Part shown: positions 16,840 through 25,797 of the stretch, piece by piece
Numbering within the stretch: position 1 is the stretch's first letter
How the letters are laid out: each line of letters begins with the position of its first letter
Source: Halobacterium zhouii
GTDB taxonomy: Archaea; Halobacteriota; Halobacteria; Halobacteriales; Halobacteriaceae
Direction of reading: 5' to 3'
DNA: 64,000 nt
Assembly: GCF_021249405.1 (NCBI RefSeq)
Contig: NZ_CP089593.1
Coordinates: 434,001-498,000 of the forward strand
The notes under the pieces: generated by a model
The model's database searches: none
What the model was told of the DNA's origin: nothing
Seen by the model: only the letters and a program-made list of their open reading frames with translations
Translations under genes and position numbers: made by a program

Positions 16840-17271
16840 ATGCTCGCCGACGAGATCGCAGACCCAGAAGACGTGACACCGGAGGAACTCCGCACAGAGT
16901 ACGAGGCGGCGCTGGCGTCCGTCGTGGAGCGCGAGGGCGTCGAGGCCGCCGCGGAGGCGTCCGGCGTGGACGCCGAGCGACTCGACGCGCTCGTGGCGGG
17001 GGAGTCACCCGAGTTCACCGTCGAGGAGGCGGCGTCCGTGCTCGCGCTCTCCGAGGAGTGGCCCGACGCGGAGGGCATCGTCCTGGAGGTCCGGGACAAC
17101 CTGATGCTTCAGATGAGTTCCGCGGTGATGGACGTCGACTCGCTGGCCGCGGGCATCGACACCGACCTCGGCCCGAAGGAGATACAGCAGAAGATCGAGG
17201 GGAGACAGCCGATGACGCTCGCGGAGTACGCGCGCATCCACCAGCACGTCGCCAGCGAGAACCCGTACTGA
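16840..17271 (+). CDS. DUF5791 family small acidic protein
   Basis: 143 residues from ATG 16840; the frame is open earlier but those codons lack character. Strongly acidic and helical: repeated short helices (TPEELRTEYEAALASVVE, GVDAERLDALVAGESPEFT) resembling a helix-turn-helix-like bundle, then LEVRDNLMLQMSSAVMDVDSLA. I recall this as DUF5791, conserved in haloarchaea, function unknown. No zinc or catalytic motif. Followed after 25 nt by an SDR gene on the same strand. Confidence 0.75.
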   Translation: MLADEIADPEDVTPEELRTEYEAALASVVEREGVEAAAEASGVDAERLDALVAGESPEFTVEEAASVLALSEEWPDAEGIVLEVRDNLMLQMSSAVMDVDSLAAGIDTDLGPKEIQQKIEGRQPMTLAEYARIHQHVASENPY

Positions 17272-17296
17272 TGGCTGCGACGAGCGAGGGGAACTG

Positions 17297-18193
17297 ATGA
17301 TGCGCGTCGCCATCCTCGGCTGTGGCTACGTCGGGCTGGAACTCGGCCGGCAGCTGGTTGCCGCGGGCCACGACCCGGTCGGCGTCCGGCGCTCGGAGGC
17401 GGGTGTGGCGGCGATCCGTGACGCCGGCTTCCAAGCGGTCCGGGCGGACGTAACCGACGCTGACTCGCTGTCAGCGGTGCCCGACGTGGACGCCATCGTG
17501 TTCGCCGCGAGTTCCGGTGGCCGGGGCGCGGACGCGGCGCGGAACGTGTACGTCGAGGGTCTACGGACGGCGGTTCGGGCGTTCGGTGGGCGCGAGAATC
17601 CGCCCGAGAAACTCGTCTACACGTCGAGTACGGGCGTGTACGGCGACCACGACGGCGGCTGGGTGGACGAGGAGACGCCTCTCGACCCGACGACCGAGAA
17701 GACCCGCGTGCTCGTCGAGGCTGAACGCGTCGCCCTCGAGGAGGCGCCGAAACACGGAATTAACCCGACCGTCGTTCGGTTCGCGGGACTGTACGGCCCC
17801 GACCGATACCGGCTCTCGCGGTACGTCGACGGACCCGTGACGGAGGGCTACCTGAACATGATCCACCGCGACGACGCCGCCGGAGCCGTCCGATTCGCGC
17901 TTGAAGAGGCGGACGAGGACGTGTTGCTCGCGGTGGACGACGAACCCGTCTCGAAGTGGGCGTTCGCGGACTGGCTAGCCGACGAATGTGGGGTCGACCA
18001 CCCCGAGAAGCGAACCGTCGAGGAGCGCCTCGCAGCGGGCGACCTCTCGACGCCCGCACAGCGGCGCCTCCGCACGAGCAAGCGCTGCTCGAACGAGTTG
18101 CTTCGCGGACTTGGCTACGAGTACGCGTACCCGACGTTCCGCGAGGGGTACCGGGACGCCGTCGACGCGTTCCGCGCGCAGGCTGACGAGTAG
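17297..18193 (+). CDS. NAD-dependent epimerase/SDR family oxidoreductase
   Basis: 298 residues. N-terminal MRVAILGCGYVGLELGRQL is a Rossmann nucleotide-binding loop, and the extended-SDR active-site order appears as YTSSTGVYG. The usual YxxxK seems replaced by TEKTRVLVEAER, so activity may follow the YeeZ/atypical-SDR pattern. Likely NAD(P)-binding, acting on a nucleotide-sugar or similar; the substrate is unknown. Two ATGs stand in tandem at 17297 and 17300. The last codons and stop are duplicated just downstream (see repeat at 18180). Confidence 0.85.
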   Translation: MMRVAILGCGYVGLELGRQLVAAGHDPVGVRRSEAGVAAIRDAGFQAVRADVTDADSLSAVPDVDAIVFAASSGGRGADAARNVYVEGLRTAVRAFGGRENPPEKLVYTSSTGVYGDHDGGWVDEETPLDPTTEKTRVLVEAERVALEEAPKHGINPTVVRFAGLYGPDRYRLSRYVDGPVTEGYLNMIHRDDAAGAVRFALEEADEDVLLAVDDEPVSKWAFADWLADECGVDHPEKRTVEERLAAGDLSTPAQRRLRTSKRCSNELLRGLGYEYAYPTFREGYRDAVDAFRAQADE

Positions 18194-18221
18194 CACACGA
18201 AGGCTGACGGGTAGCGCGCAC
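18180..18221 (+). repeat. Tandem duplication of gene 3' end with stop codon (21-bp period)
   Basis: Units 18180-18200 and 18201-18221 share AGGCTGACGxGTAGC. The first contains the real TAG (18191-18193), the second an in-frame TAG 21 nt later. Confidence 0.8.
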
Positions 18222-18284
18222 TGTTCTCGGACGAACTGCGCGCCGTCGCGGGGAGTACAAGTGACGCCACCGCCTACCCCCGGT

Positions 18285-19373
18285 ATGGCCACGGCTGACG
18301 GGACGTTCCGGTACAAGGAACGCTTCGGGGACGGGATGGCGCGCACGTACTTCCGGCGCGTCGGAGACCGCGCCGTGTCGAGCGCCGGCCTCGGCACGTA
18401 CCTCGGCGACCCGACCGACGAGGTCGACGACGCGTACTACGAATCCGTGCGGACGGCCCTTGACTCCGGGATCAACGTCGTCGACACCGCCATCAACTAC
18501 CGCCACCAGCGCAGCGAGCGCGTGGTCGGGCGGGCGCTCGCGGACGCCGACGCCGAGCGCGACGAGGTGTTCCTCGCGTCGAAGGGCGGGTTCGTCGCGT
18601 TCGACGGCGAGCGACCCGAGGACCCGGGTGAGTACGTCACCGAGGAGTACGTCGATTCGGGCGTCGCGACCCGAGAGGAGTTCGCCCACGGCAGCCACTG
18701 CGTCGCGCCGGACTACATCGACCACCAGCTCGACCAGTCGCTCAAGAACCTCGGCGTCGACAGCCTCGACCTCTACTACGTACACAACCCGGAGACGCAA
18801 CTCGACGTGCGCTCGCCGGACGCGCTCTACGACCAGCTCGAAGCGACCTTCGAGCGCCTGGAGGAGCGCGCAGCGGCGGGCGACATCACGCACTACGGCG
18901 TGGCGACGTGGGACGCGTTCCGGGTGGCCCGCGACCACGACCACTACCTCGACCTCGGGGAACTCGTCTCGCGGGCGCGCGCCGCGGCGAAGACCGTCGG
19001 GAACACCGCGACCCACCTGCGCGCCATTCAGTTACCGTTCAACGTCTACATGGCGGACGCGTTCACGCAGGATTCGCAATCGGGACCGGAGGGTGACCAG
19101 AGCGTGCTCTGGTTCGCCCACGAGGCGGGACTGAACGTGTTCACGTCCGCGAGTCTCGCCCAGGGCGACGTGCTCTCGGGCATCCCGGACGACGTGGACG
19201 AGAAACTCGGTGGCGACACGCTCGCTCAGCGTGGGCTGAACTTCGCGCGGAGCGCGCCAGGGGTGACGAGCGCGCTCGCGGGCGCGTCGACCCCCGAGCA
19301 CGTCTCGGAGAACGCCGCCGCGGGGACGTTCGAGCCGCTTGGCGCCGACGAGTTCGACGCGGTGTTCGAGTAA
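18285..19373 (+). CDS. Aldo/keto reductase
   Basis: 362 residues from ATG 18285. A TIM-barrel NADPH-dependent reductase: GLGTYLGDPTDE at strand 1, DTAINYRHQRSERVVGRAL (catalytic Asp and Tyr), ASKGGF for the catalytic Lys region, and LDLYYVHNPETQLD near the active-site His. The C-terminal SAPGVTSALAGASTPEHVSEN is the cofactor phosphate loop. Slightly longer than usual because of an insertion after ASKGGF (residues ~110-140). Substrate not determinable. Confidence 0.9.
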   Translation: MATADGTFRYKERFGDGMARTYFRRVGDRAVSSAGLGTYLGDPTDEVDDAYYESVRTALDSGINVVDTAINYRHQRSERVVGRALADADAERDEVFLASKGGFVAFDGERPEDPGEYVTEEYVDSGVATREEFAHGSHCVAPDYIDHQLDQSLKNLGVDSLDLYYVHNPETQLDVRSPDALYDQLEATFERLEERAAAGDITHYGVATWDAFRVARDHDHYLDLGELVSRARAAAKTVGNTATHLRAIQLPFNVYMADAFTQDSQSGPEGDQSVLWFAHEAGLNVFTSASLAQGDVLSGIPDDVDEKLGGDTLAQRGLNFARSAPGVTSALAGASTPEHVSENAAAGTFEPLGADEFDAVFE

Positions 19374-19477
19374 GCGTTCTCTGGCGACCACGCGCCCCTC
19401 CCGGCGCGCCGCCGCTCTCCTCCTCGAACTATCCGCTGCCGTTCCCCGACCTATCAATCGAGTTTACGGGCGGACGC

Positions 19478-19645
19478 TCACTTCAGCTGGCGCCACTCGC
19501 GGCCGCACTCGGGGCAGGAACGCGTCCAGCCGACACCGCCGCGGCTCGCCGTGTTCAACGGGACACCGCAGTCGTTGCACAGGAGTCGCTCGTAGGTGTC
19601 TTTGCGTACGTTCCCCGCCCGGAGCGCCTTTCGCACGGAACTCAT
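19478..19645 (-). CDS. HVO_0758 family small zinc-finger protein
   Basis: 55 residues from ATG 19645 (MSSVRKALRAGN). One C4 zinc ribbon, LLCNDCG and SCPECGREW, after a basic helix. A CTACTTAATGAG box about 30 nt upstream supports a leaderless start at this ATG rather than at the in-frame GTG 15 nt earlier. This is the haloarchaeal family named after HVO_0758, one of the very small zinc-finger proteins studied in Haloferax; its molecular target is unknown. It is divergent from the MFS gene. Confidence 0.85.
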   Translation of the reverse strand: MSSVRKALRAGNVRKDTYERLLCNDCGVPLNTASRGGVGWTRSCPECGREWRQLK

Positions 19646-19728
19646 GTCAACCTCTTGCACGACCTACTCATTAAGTAGTCGCCGCCTACGGCCGGTATCA
19701 CAACTGTTGAGGGGGTGCCCCGAGAAGC

Positions 19729-20925
19729 GTGGTCGTGTCCAGCACTGTCGAGGACCGGCGCGTTCGCATGTTCGGTTCGCTGTGCGCGCTGGTCTTCCTC
19801 GTGAACTTCGGTCGCGTCGTGTTCGCGCCGCTCGTCGGCCCGCTCCAGGCCGACTTCGGGGTGTCGGACGCGACCATCGGGCTGGTGGCGACGCTGGCGT
19901 GGCTCGGCAGCGCGCTCCCCCGATTACCGACAGGCTACCTGCTCACGCGCGTCGAACGCCACCGCGTCGTCCTCGGGACGGGTCTCGTACTCGCGGCGTC
20001 CTCGCTCGGCACCGCGTTCGCGCCCACCATCGAGTACGTGATGGCGGGGGCGCTGCTCGTCGGCGTCTCCTCGGGCGTCTACTTCGTCGCCGCGAATCCG
20101 CTCGTGAGCGAACTGTTTCCGGAGCGCGTCGGCCGCGTCATCGGCGTCCACGGCACCGCCTCGCAGTTGGCGGCGGCCATCGCGCCCGTGTTCGTCGGCG
20201 CGCTCCTCGCGCGGTGGTCGTGGCGGGCGCCGTTCTACCTGCTCACGGTGGCGGCGCTCGTCGTCACGGGCGTGCTGTACGTGACGTCGCGACGGGCGGA
20301 ACTCCCCGATGCGGGCGCCGCCGACCGCAACCTCGCTCGCGGCGTGCGCCGGCAGTGGCGGGTCGTGCTGCTCGGCGTCGTCATCGTCGGCGTCACGGGC
20401 CTCGTCTGGAACGGCTTCTTCAACTTCTACATCAAGTACCTCACCGAGACGAAGGACATCGCCCAGGGGACCGCCCAGACGCTGCTCACCGTGGTGTTCG
20501 CGGCGGGCGTGCCGGCGTTCTGGTACACGGGGCGGCTCGCCGACCGGTTCCGACACGTCCCCCTGATGCTCGTGGTGCTCGGCGGGTTCGCAACCACGCT
20601 CGTCGCGATGACGTTCGTCGAGGGCGTGCTCGCTGTGACTGCCGTCTCCGCCCTGCTCGGCTACTCGATACACAGCCTCTTCCCCGCCATCGACACGTTC
20701 CTGCTGGACAGCCTCCCGGACTCCGAGCGGGCGAGCGCGTACGCCGCGTACAGCGCGGCAATGATGATCGTGCAGGCCCTCGGGAGCGTCGCCATCGGCA
20801 CCCTCCTCGGACTCGGGTACGCCTACGACCTGCTGTTCCGGGTGGGCGGCCTCGCGCTCGTCGGGTTGCTCGCGGGACTCGTGGCGTTCTACCAGGCGGG
20901 CCTGCTCCCCGAGGGCGCAAGCTAG
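19729..20925 (+). CDS. MFS transporter
   Basis: 398 residues with twelve predicted membrane helices. The first loop carries LPTGYLLTRVERHR, the MFS motif A region (GxLxDRxGRR-like) in modified form; TGRLADRFRHVPLM is the matching motif in the second half. Start is GTG 19729, with an in-frame GTG two codons later. No regulator is adjacent; it precedes a glycosyltransferase by 26 nt on the same strand, so co-transcription is possible. Substrate unknown. Confidence 0.85.
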   Translation: MVVSSTVEDRRVRMFGSLCALVFLVNFGRVVFAPLVGPLQADFGVSDATIGLVATLAWLGSALPRLPTGYLLTRVERHRVVLGTGLVLAASSLGTAFAPTIEYVMAGALLVGVSSGVYFVAANPLVSELFPERVGRVIGVHGTASQLAAAIAPVFVGALLARWSWRAPFYLLTVAALVVTGVLYVTSRRAELPDAGAADRNLARGVRRQWRVVLLGVVIVGVTGLVWNGFFNFYIKYLTETKDIAQGTAQTLLTVVFAAGVPAFWYTGRLADRFRHVPLMLVVLGGFATTLVAMTFVEGVLAVTAVSALLGYSIHSLFPAIDTFLLDSLPDSERASAYAAYSAAMMIVQALGSVAIGTLLGLGYAYDLLFRVGGLALVGLLAGLVAFYQAGLLPEGAS

Positions 20926-20951
20926 TTCTGGGCGGCGTTCCGAGAGGGGGT

Positions 20952-22046
20952 ATGGAGTACACGCAGGAGCGCGTGGCGACGCTCCACGACTACGGCGGCG
21001 CGGACCCGGACGCGCCGACGGGCCGCGCGTCCGTGGTGGTGCCGATGACCGACCGCGAGTACGCCGGACTCGCCCCCGAGCGCGTGTTCTCGGAACTCGA
21101 GCGCGTCGACCCGGCGGAGGTCGTCGTGCCGCTCCGCGCGCCCGCCGAGCGCGTGTCCGCGTTCCGCGAGTGGCTCTCGGCGTTCGACCTCTCGCTGTCG
21201 GTGCTGTGGTGTGACGGCCCCCGAGTGGAGGAACTGCTCGCGGACGCCGGCCTCGACGGCGAGCGCGGCAAGGGCCGGGACGTCTGGCTGGCGCTCGGCG
21301 TCGCCGCCGAGTCGGACTACGTCGTCGTCCACGACGCCGACACGACGACCTACGAGGCCCGGGATGTCCGGAAACTGCTGTTCCCGCTCGAACGCGGCGC
21401 CGACTTCTCGAAGGGGTACTACGCCCGCGTCGAGAACAACCGCCTGTACGGCCGGCTGTTCCGCCTGTTCTACGAACCGCTCGTCGCCGCGCTCGCGGAC
21501 GCCCACGACAACGAGGTACTGGATTTCCTCGGCGCGTTCCGGTACGCGCTCGCGGGCGAGTGCGCGATGACGAGCGACGTCGCTCGGCGCCTGCGCGTGC
21601 AGCGCCGCTGGGGGCTGGAGGTCGGCACGCTCGGCGAAGCCTACCGGCTCGCCGGTCTGGACGGCGCGGCGCAGGTCGACCTCGGGCGCTACGAACACGA
21701 CCACCGCGCCGTCTCCGGCCCGACTGGGCTCTCCGAGATGAGCGAGGGTGTCGGCCGCGCGCTGTTCCGCGCCGTAGAGGACGCCGGCGTCGGCCCCGAC
21801 TACGACGCGCTCGCGGAGCAGTATCTCGACCACGCGAACCGACTCGTCGAGTCCTACGGCACCGACGCGGCGTTCAACGGGTTCGACTACGACGCGGAGG
21901 ACGAGCGCGACCAGACCGCGACGTACGTCGACGCTATCGCGCCGCCGGGTGACGACGACCGACTACCGGCGTGGACGGACGCCCCGTTCGACCCCGAGGA
22001 GGTCGCGGCGGCCGCCGCCGCGGACGCGCGGGATGCGGCAGAGTGA
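20952..22046 (+). CDS. GT2-type glycosyltransferase (glucosyl/mannosyl-3-phosphoglycerate synthase-like)
   Basis: 364 residues from ATG 20952. Nucleotide-sugar-binding features: ASVVVPMTDREY at the N terminus, and the DxD motif in VVVHDADTTTYEARDVRKLLFPLE. FSKGYYARVENNRLYGR followed by EVLDFLGAFRYALAGECAMT is reminiscent of GpgS/MpgS enzymes that make compatible-solute precursors. No membrane helix. The identification as GpgS-like is by pattern and not by alignment; osmolyte synthesis is therefore inference. Its 3' end is tandemly duplicated at 22023. Confidence 0.75.
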   Translation: MEYTQERVATLHDYGGADPDAPTGRASVVVPMTDREYAGLAPERVFSELERVDPAEVVVPLRAPAERVSAFREWLSAFDLSLSVLWCDGPRVEELLADAGLDGERGKGRDVWLALGVAAESDYVVVHDADTTTYEARDVRKLLFPLERGADFSKGYYARVENNRLYGRLFRLFYEPLVAALADAHDNEVLDFLGAFRYALAGECAMTSDVARRLRVQRRWGLEVGTLGEAYRLAGLDGAAQVDLGRYEHDHRAVSGPTGLSEMSEGVGRALFRAVEDAGVGPDYDALAEQYLDHANRLVESYGTDAAFNGFDYDAEDERDQTATYVDAIAPPGDDDRLPAWTDAPFDPEEVAAAAAADARDAAE

Positions 22047-22066
22047 CGCGCGGGACGCAGCGGAGT
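22023..22066 (+). repeat. Tandem duplication of gene 3' end with stop codon (22-bp period)
   Basis: GACGCGCGGGAxGCxGCxGAGT occurs at 22023-22044 and 22045-22066. Each unit ends at a TGA; the first is the real stop (22044-22046), the second is out of frame. Confidence 0.8.
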
Positions 22067-22152
22067 GACGCCCAGGCGTGGACCGACGCGCCCTCGCCGT
22101 CACCTGAACCGGACGCGGAGCATTCAAGCACCCGCGGGCGGCACGCCACGAC

Positions 22153-22590
22153 ATGGACGGTGACGAACTTGCCGGCATTGTGGACCTGTTTGGCGGTCTC
22201 ACGCGCTCGGAACTCGAACGCGCGCTCGACGAACTTGCGTTCAAGCGCGGCGACGAACCGGACGACCCGGGCGAGGGCGTGGACGCGGCGCTCCACGAGT
22301 ACTACCTCGTCGAAGTCGAGTACGAGGATGCGACACTGCTCGCGCCCGGCCCCGTGGCGTTCCCGGAACTCCCCGAGTACGGCCCCGACCTCCCGCACAT
22401 CCTGGACGTGGAGCGCCGCGACGTCGACCGCGAGGTACTCGCTGCGGCCGTTCGGGAGCGTCTGGAGTCCGAAGTGGCGGAGGCGGACGGTGACCGCGCG
22501 GAGTATCTGCTCGACGTGACCTACGACGCGGAAGCCTGGGCACCCCTCGACCTGGACGACGTGCGTGAGGATTTGGCTGTGGATTCGTGA
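22153..22590 (+). CDS. Haloarchaeal conserved acidic protein (DUF7109-type)
   Basis: 145 residues, very acidic. N-terminal DELAGIVDLFGGLTRSELERALDELAFKRG is a helical unit; then EYYLVEVEYEDATLLAPGPVAFPELPEYGPDLPHILDVERRDVDR, and a C-terminal helix. No cysteine, no membrane segment. A CATTCAAGC box about 30 nt upstream supports the ATG. I recall a haloarchaeal family DUF7109 with this N terminus; function unknown. Confidence 0.7.
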   Translation: MDGDELAGIVDLFGGLTRSELERALDELAFKRGDEPDDPGEGVDAALHEYYLVEVEYEDATLLAPGPVAFPELPEYGPDLPHILDVERRDVDREVLAAAVRERLESEVAEADGDRAEYLLDVTYDAEAWAPLDLDDVREDLAVDS

Positions 22591-22712
22591 CTACCTCTTC
22601 GGGTCTTCTTCTCGACTCCTGGGCAGTCCCGAACTGGATCGGTTCCGCGTCCTCGAGACGACGAAGGAACGCTAGCGCGTGAGTTAAGGCCGTCCCGACC
22701 CTGGCTGGTCGC

Positions 22713-23306
22713 ATGGACCTGTCGCGGGTGGCCGCCCACCAGCCCGTACGCGTCACCGACGCTGAGCGGGACGCGGCGGTGCTCGCGCCCGTCGTCGAGC
22801 GCGCGTCCGGCCCGGCGTTGCTGTTCACGAAGCGCGCCGACCACCTCGGCGAGCACCCGGGACAGATGAGTTTTCCGGGCGGGGGCCGCGAGCCGAGCGA
22901 CGCCGACCTGCGGGAGACGGCGACGCGGGAGGCCGACGAGGAGATCGGGCTTCGACGCGAGGAGTTCTCGTTCGTCGGGCAACTCGACGATATCCACACG
23001 ATCACGAGCTACGCGGTGACGCCGTTCGTCGCGCGCGTTCCGGACCGCGAGTACGTCCCCGACGAGCGCGAGGTCGATGAAATCGCGGTGCTCCCGCTGT
23101 CGGGGCTGACCGACGACGCGAACTACGAACTCGAGAAGCGCGTGCATCCCGAGTACGGCGACGCGCTCGTGCACTTCTTCCACGTCGACGGCTACACGGT
23201 GTGGGGGGCGACCGCGCGCATCCTCGTGCAGTTCCTCGAACTGGCGTGCGGGTGGACGCCGCCCGACCGCGACCCGGAGGTCGTGGAGATGGACCCAGAG
23301 CGGTGA
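22713..23306 (+). CDS. NUDIX hydrolase, CoA pyrophosphatase-like
   Basis: 197 residues. The Nudix box is intact in GGGREPSDADLRETATREADEEIGL, and it is preceded by LLFTKRADHLGEHPGQMSFPGG, the extra signature of the NudL/PCD1 subgroup that cleaves coenzyme A to 4'-phosphopantetheine and 3',5'-ADP. Later HTITSYAVTPFVARVP is also subgroup-typical. Mg2+-dependent, cytosolic. A GTTAAGG box about 28 nt before the ATG suggests leaderless transcription. Confidence 0.9.
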   Translation: MDLSRVAAHQPVRVTDAERDAAVLAPVVERASGPALLFTKRADHLGEHPGQMSFPGGGREPSDADLRETATREADEEIGLRREEFSFVGQLDDIHTITSYAVTPFVARVPDREYVPDEREVDEIAVLPLSGLTDDANYELEKRVHPEYGDALVHFFHVDGYTVWGATARILVQFLELACGWTPPDRDPEVVEMDPER

Positions 23307-23419
23307 GCGCTGTGGGCCGTCGCCGACGCGGTCGCGAGCCGCGGCAGCGCCACCGGGGGTCGCGCTCGGAGTACTGTCGAGGCCGACACCCTTTTGCGTT
23401 CACGCGGCCCAGTTGGCGT

Positions 23420-23461
23420 ATGGTCGAAGAGACGATTGAGTGCGTTCCGCACCTGTTCTAA
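23420..23461 (+). CDS. 13-residue upstream mini reading frame
   Basis: ATG GTC GAA ... TAA encodes MVEETIECVPHLF. An ACCCTTTTGCG promoter-like box lies about 26 nt before the ATG, the spacing seen at neighbouring leaderless genes, so the transcript may begin at this ATG. It is in the same frame as the conserved gene that starts at 23498, separated by TAA and 12 sense codons. It may be a leader peptide, a translated uORF or the relic of a longer N terminus. Coding status is unproven. Confidence 0.4.
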   Translation: MVEETIECVPHLF

Positions 23462-23497
23462 GTCACACCAGCGTCTTGCGCCCCGGGGTGGTTCGTC

Positions 23498-24283
23498 GTG
23501 TTGAACAGCGACGGCCGCGCCGCGGTCGCGGGCATCGACGCCGTCGCGCTCAAGCCCACCGAGTGCGACGTCTCACGAATCGACCTCCCCGAGTCGGTGC
23601 GTACGGTCACCATCGACTACGAGGGACGCGAACACCTACCCAGTGCAGAGACACTCGAGGCGCTCGCGGCGGACCGCGAGGTTCGCGTGACGACGCCGGT
23701 TCGAGCGGATGGCTTCGACCCCCTGGGTGACGACTCGCTCGCCGCCGCGCTCCCCGACGACGTGGGCCGCGTGGTGGTTGCGGGGCACGGCGCGTACCTC
23801 TCCGAAGAGGAGGTCGAGCGGGCTATCGCGCCCCGCATCGGCGCCGCCACCAGCGCGAACGGGGGTGCCTGGGTAGGGACGGAGGGCGTCGAGCGCGCGG
23901 CGCTCGCGACCGGTGCGACCCAGTTCGAGTTGCTCTCGCGTGACACCGAGCGGAGCGTACGCGCACTCCGCGCCGCCGGCTTCGACGGTGGTATCGTGGT
24001 CTACGCCCCGACGGTGCTCGCGGACGACGAGAACGAGATTCTGGACGCTGTGGGCGCGTACACTGCTCGACGCAAGCCCGTGCAGCGCGCGCTCCCCGAC
24101 AGCGCGCCCACCGACGGTGCCGCGTCGGGTCGCGCCCGCGAGGTACTCTCGCAGGCGGTCCGGGACTACGCGCTGGTCGGTACCGAACGAACGGTCGCCG
24201 AACGCGTGACGGAACTGGAGCGCGCCGGCGCGGACAGGGTCGTCGCGTACCCCGCGCAGGGAGTGAAAACGCTGTTCGCGTGA
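23498..24283 (+). CDS. Haloarchaeal conserved protein of unknown function (DUF7388-type)
   Basis: 261 residues, GTG start preceded by a weak GGGGTGG. Alternating beta strands and helices suggest a TIM-barrel-like fold: AGIDAVALKPTECDV, TVTIDYEGREHLPSAETLEAL, VGRVVVAGHGAYLSEEEVE, GGIVVYAPTVLADDENEILDAVGAYTARRKPVQRALP. The C-terminal VGTERTVAERVTELERAGADRVVAYPAQG strongly resembles the end of F420-dependent luciferase-like oxidoreductases. I infer a possible F420 or flavin link but no cofactor motif is certain. The upstream mini frame may regulate it. Confidence 0.7.
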   Translation: MLNSDGRAAVAGIDAVALKPTECDVSRIDLPESVRTVTIDYEGREHLPSAETLEALAADREVRVTTPVRADGFDPLGDDSLAAALPDDVGRVVVAGHGAYLSEEEVERAIAPRIGAATSANGGAWVGTEGVERAALATGATQFELLSRDTERSVRALRAAGFDGGIVVYAPTVLADDENEILDAVGAYTARRKPVQRALPDSAPTDGAASGRAREVLSQAVRDYALVGTERTVAERVTELERAGADRVVAYPAQGVKTLFA

Positions 24284-24311
24284 GCAGCGCATATTCGCCG
24301 GTGACAGACGC

Positions 24312-24485
24312 TCACTCGGTGGTGACGAGGAACGTCTTGCCGCCGCGTCGCTCGATGTACGTCTCGTCGCCGCGAGCGTCCACGTAGGAGGCGACGCCTT
24401 CCGCGCTCATCTCGGACACCTCGATGCGCCGCTCGCCACTCGGTGCGTCGAGTCTCGGATGCTGTCGAGCGTGCTGCGTGACCAT
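24312..24485 (-). CDS. Small acidic protein, 57 aa, unrecognised
   Basis: ATG 24485 to TGA 24312 encodes a 57-residue protein with a typical halophilic composition in its second half: IEVSEMSAEGVASYVDARGD, then ETYIERRGGKTFLVTTE. A GTTAAAGC box is about 29 nt upstream of the ATG on the minus strand. It fills an otherwise empty 370-nt gap between convergent and divergent neighbours. I do not recognise the family. Confidence 0.6.
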   Translation of the reverse strand: MVTQHARQHPRLDAPSGERRIEVSEMSAEGVASYVDARGDETYIERRGGKTFLVTTE

Positions 24486-24654
24486 ACACTCACGTCCTCC
24501 CCCACCTGCTTTAACGTCACCCGTGCGAGGTGAAAGTGAAACTGTGGGAGTGCGTCGGTGTCGACGGCGCGGACGTGTTCGCGGAAGCGCTCGCGGTGGA
24601 GCCGCGACTGTTCGCGTCCGCGGCAGTTATGGGGCTGTCAGCGCACGCTCCTCC

Positions 24655-25797
24655 ATGGACGACACGCTCGACGGAACCGGTCGGCGCGTCGCGGTCGTGG
24701 GTGGCGGCGCAGTCGGCCTCACCGCGGCCCGCGACCTCGCCGCACACGGAACCGCAGTCACGCTGTACGAACGCGACGAGGTCGGCGGAGCGAGCACGGG
24801 TCGCGCCGCCGGTATCCTCTACGACGCCTACGCGGAGGACGTGGACGCCCGCGTCGGCGAGCGCGCCATCGAGCGGTTCCGCTCGATCTCCGGCGACAGC
24901 GAGTTCACGTTCGAACCGTCCCCCTACGTCTGGTTCGTCACCGAGTCCGGCGCGAAAGCCGACGCCATCCGCGAGCAGGTCGCGGGCATGCAGCGCCACG
25001 GGCGCGACGTCGAACGGCTCACCGGCGAGGAACTCGCCGCGGAGTTCCCCGCGGTGCGCGCGGACGACGTGGTGGAAGCCGCCGTCGCGTGGGACGCCGG
25101 CGTCGCCGACACGGGCGCGTACGCCGACCTGATGGCCGCGAACGCCGCCAACGAGGGCGTCGACGTGCGGGAGGACACCTCTGCGAGTGTCACGCTCGAC
25201 CCGCCGTGCGTGAACGGCACGGCGTACGACGCCGTCGTAGTTGCCGCCGGTGCGCACACGAAGCGCGTGCTCGCCGACGCCGGCCTCTCCGTTCCACTGA
25301 AGCCGTACCGCGTGCAGGCGCTCACTGCGAACGGCGTCGACAGTGTTTCATCCGACACCACCCGGCCGATGCCGACGTTCTACGACGCGACGGAGGGGTA
25401 CTACGCCCGCCCCCACCCCGAGGGGTTGCTCGCGGGCGACGGCACCGAACCCGTCGAAGCCGACCCCGAAGCTTACGACCGCGCGGGCGACGAGTGGTTC
25501 GTCGCGGACACGACCGGTCGCCTGGAGGACCGCCTGCGGGGCTACGACGCCGACGTGAATCGCGCGTGGGCAGGTCTCTGCGTCGCCACGCCGGACCGCG
25601 ACCCGCTACTCGGGGAACTCGCGGACGGCGTCTTCGTGGCCGCCGGGTGGCAAGGCCACGGCTTCATGCGCGCGCCGGCGACGGGGGAAGCGATTGCAGA
25701 ACAGGTGCTCGGCGGCGAGGGAATCCCGGCGTTCGACCCGACGCGGTTCGACGGCGACGAGGCGTTCGACGTCGTCGAGGGGATGGTCGTCGACTGA
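24655..25797 (+). CDS. FAD-dependent oxidoreductase (DAO/glycine oxidase type)
   Basis: 380 residues from ATG 24655, with a CAGTTATGG box about 28 nt upstream. The dinucleotide motif VAVVGGGAVGLTAARDLAAHG with ERDEVGGAST binds FAD; YDAVVVAAGAHTKRVL and the C-terminal VAAGWQGHGFMRAPATGEAIAEQV are the other DAO-family signatures. Members oxidise amino acids or secondary amines such as sarcosine. Substrate unknown. Cytosolic. The stop abuts the convergent Hsp20 gene with no spacer. Confidence 0.88.
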   Translation: MDDTLDGTGRRVAVVGGGAVGLTAARDLAAHGTAVTLYERDEVGGASTGRAAGILYDAYAEDVDARVGERAIERFRSISGDSEFTFEPSPYVWFVTESGAKADAIREQVAGMQRHGRDVERLTGEELAAEFPAVRADDVVEAAVAWDAGVADTGAYADLMAANAANEGVDVREDTSASVTLDPPCVNGTAYDAVVVAAGAHTKRVLADAGLSVPLKPYRVQALTANGVDSVSSDTTRPMPTFYDATEGYYARPHPEGLLAGDGTEPVEADPEAYDRAGDEWFVADTTGRLEDRLRGYDADVNRAWAGLCVATPDRDPLLGELADGVFVAAGWQGHGFMRAPATGEAIAEQVLGGEGIPAFDPTRFDGDEAFDVVEGMVVD

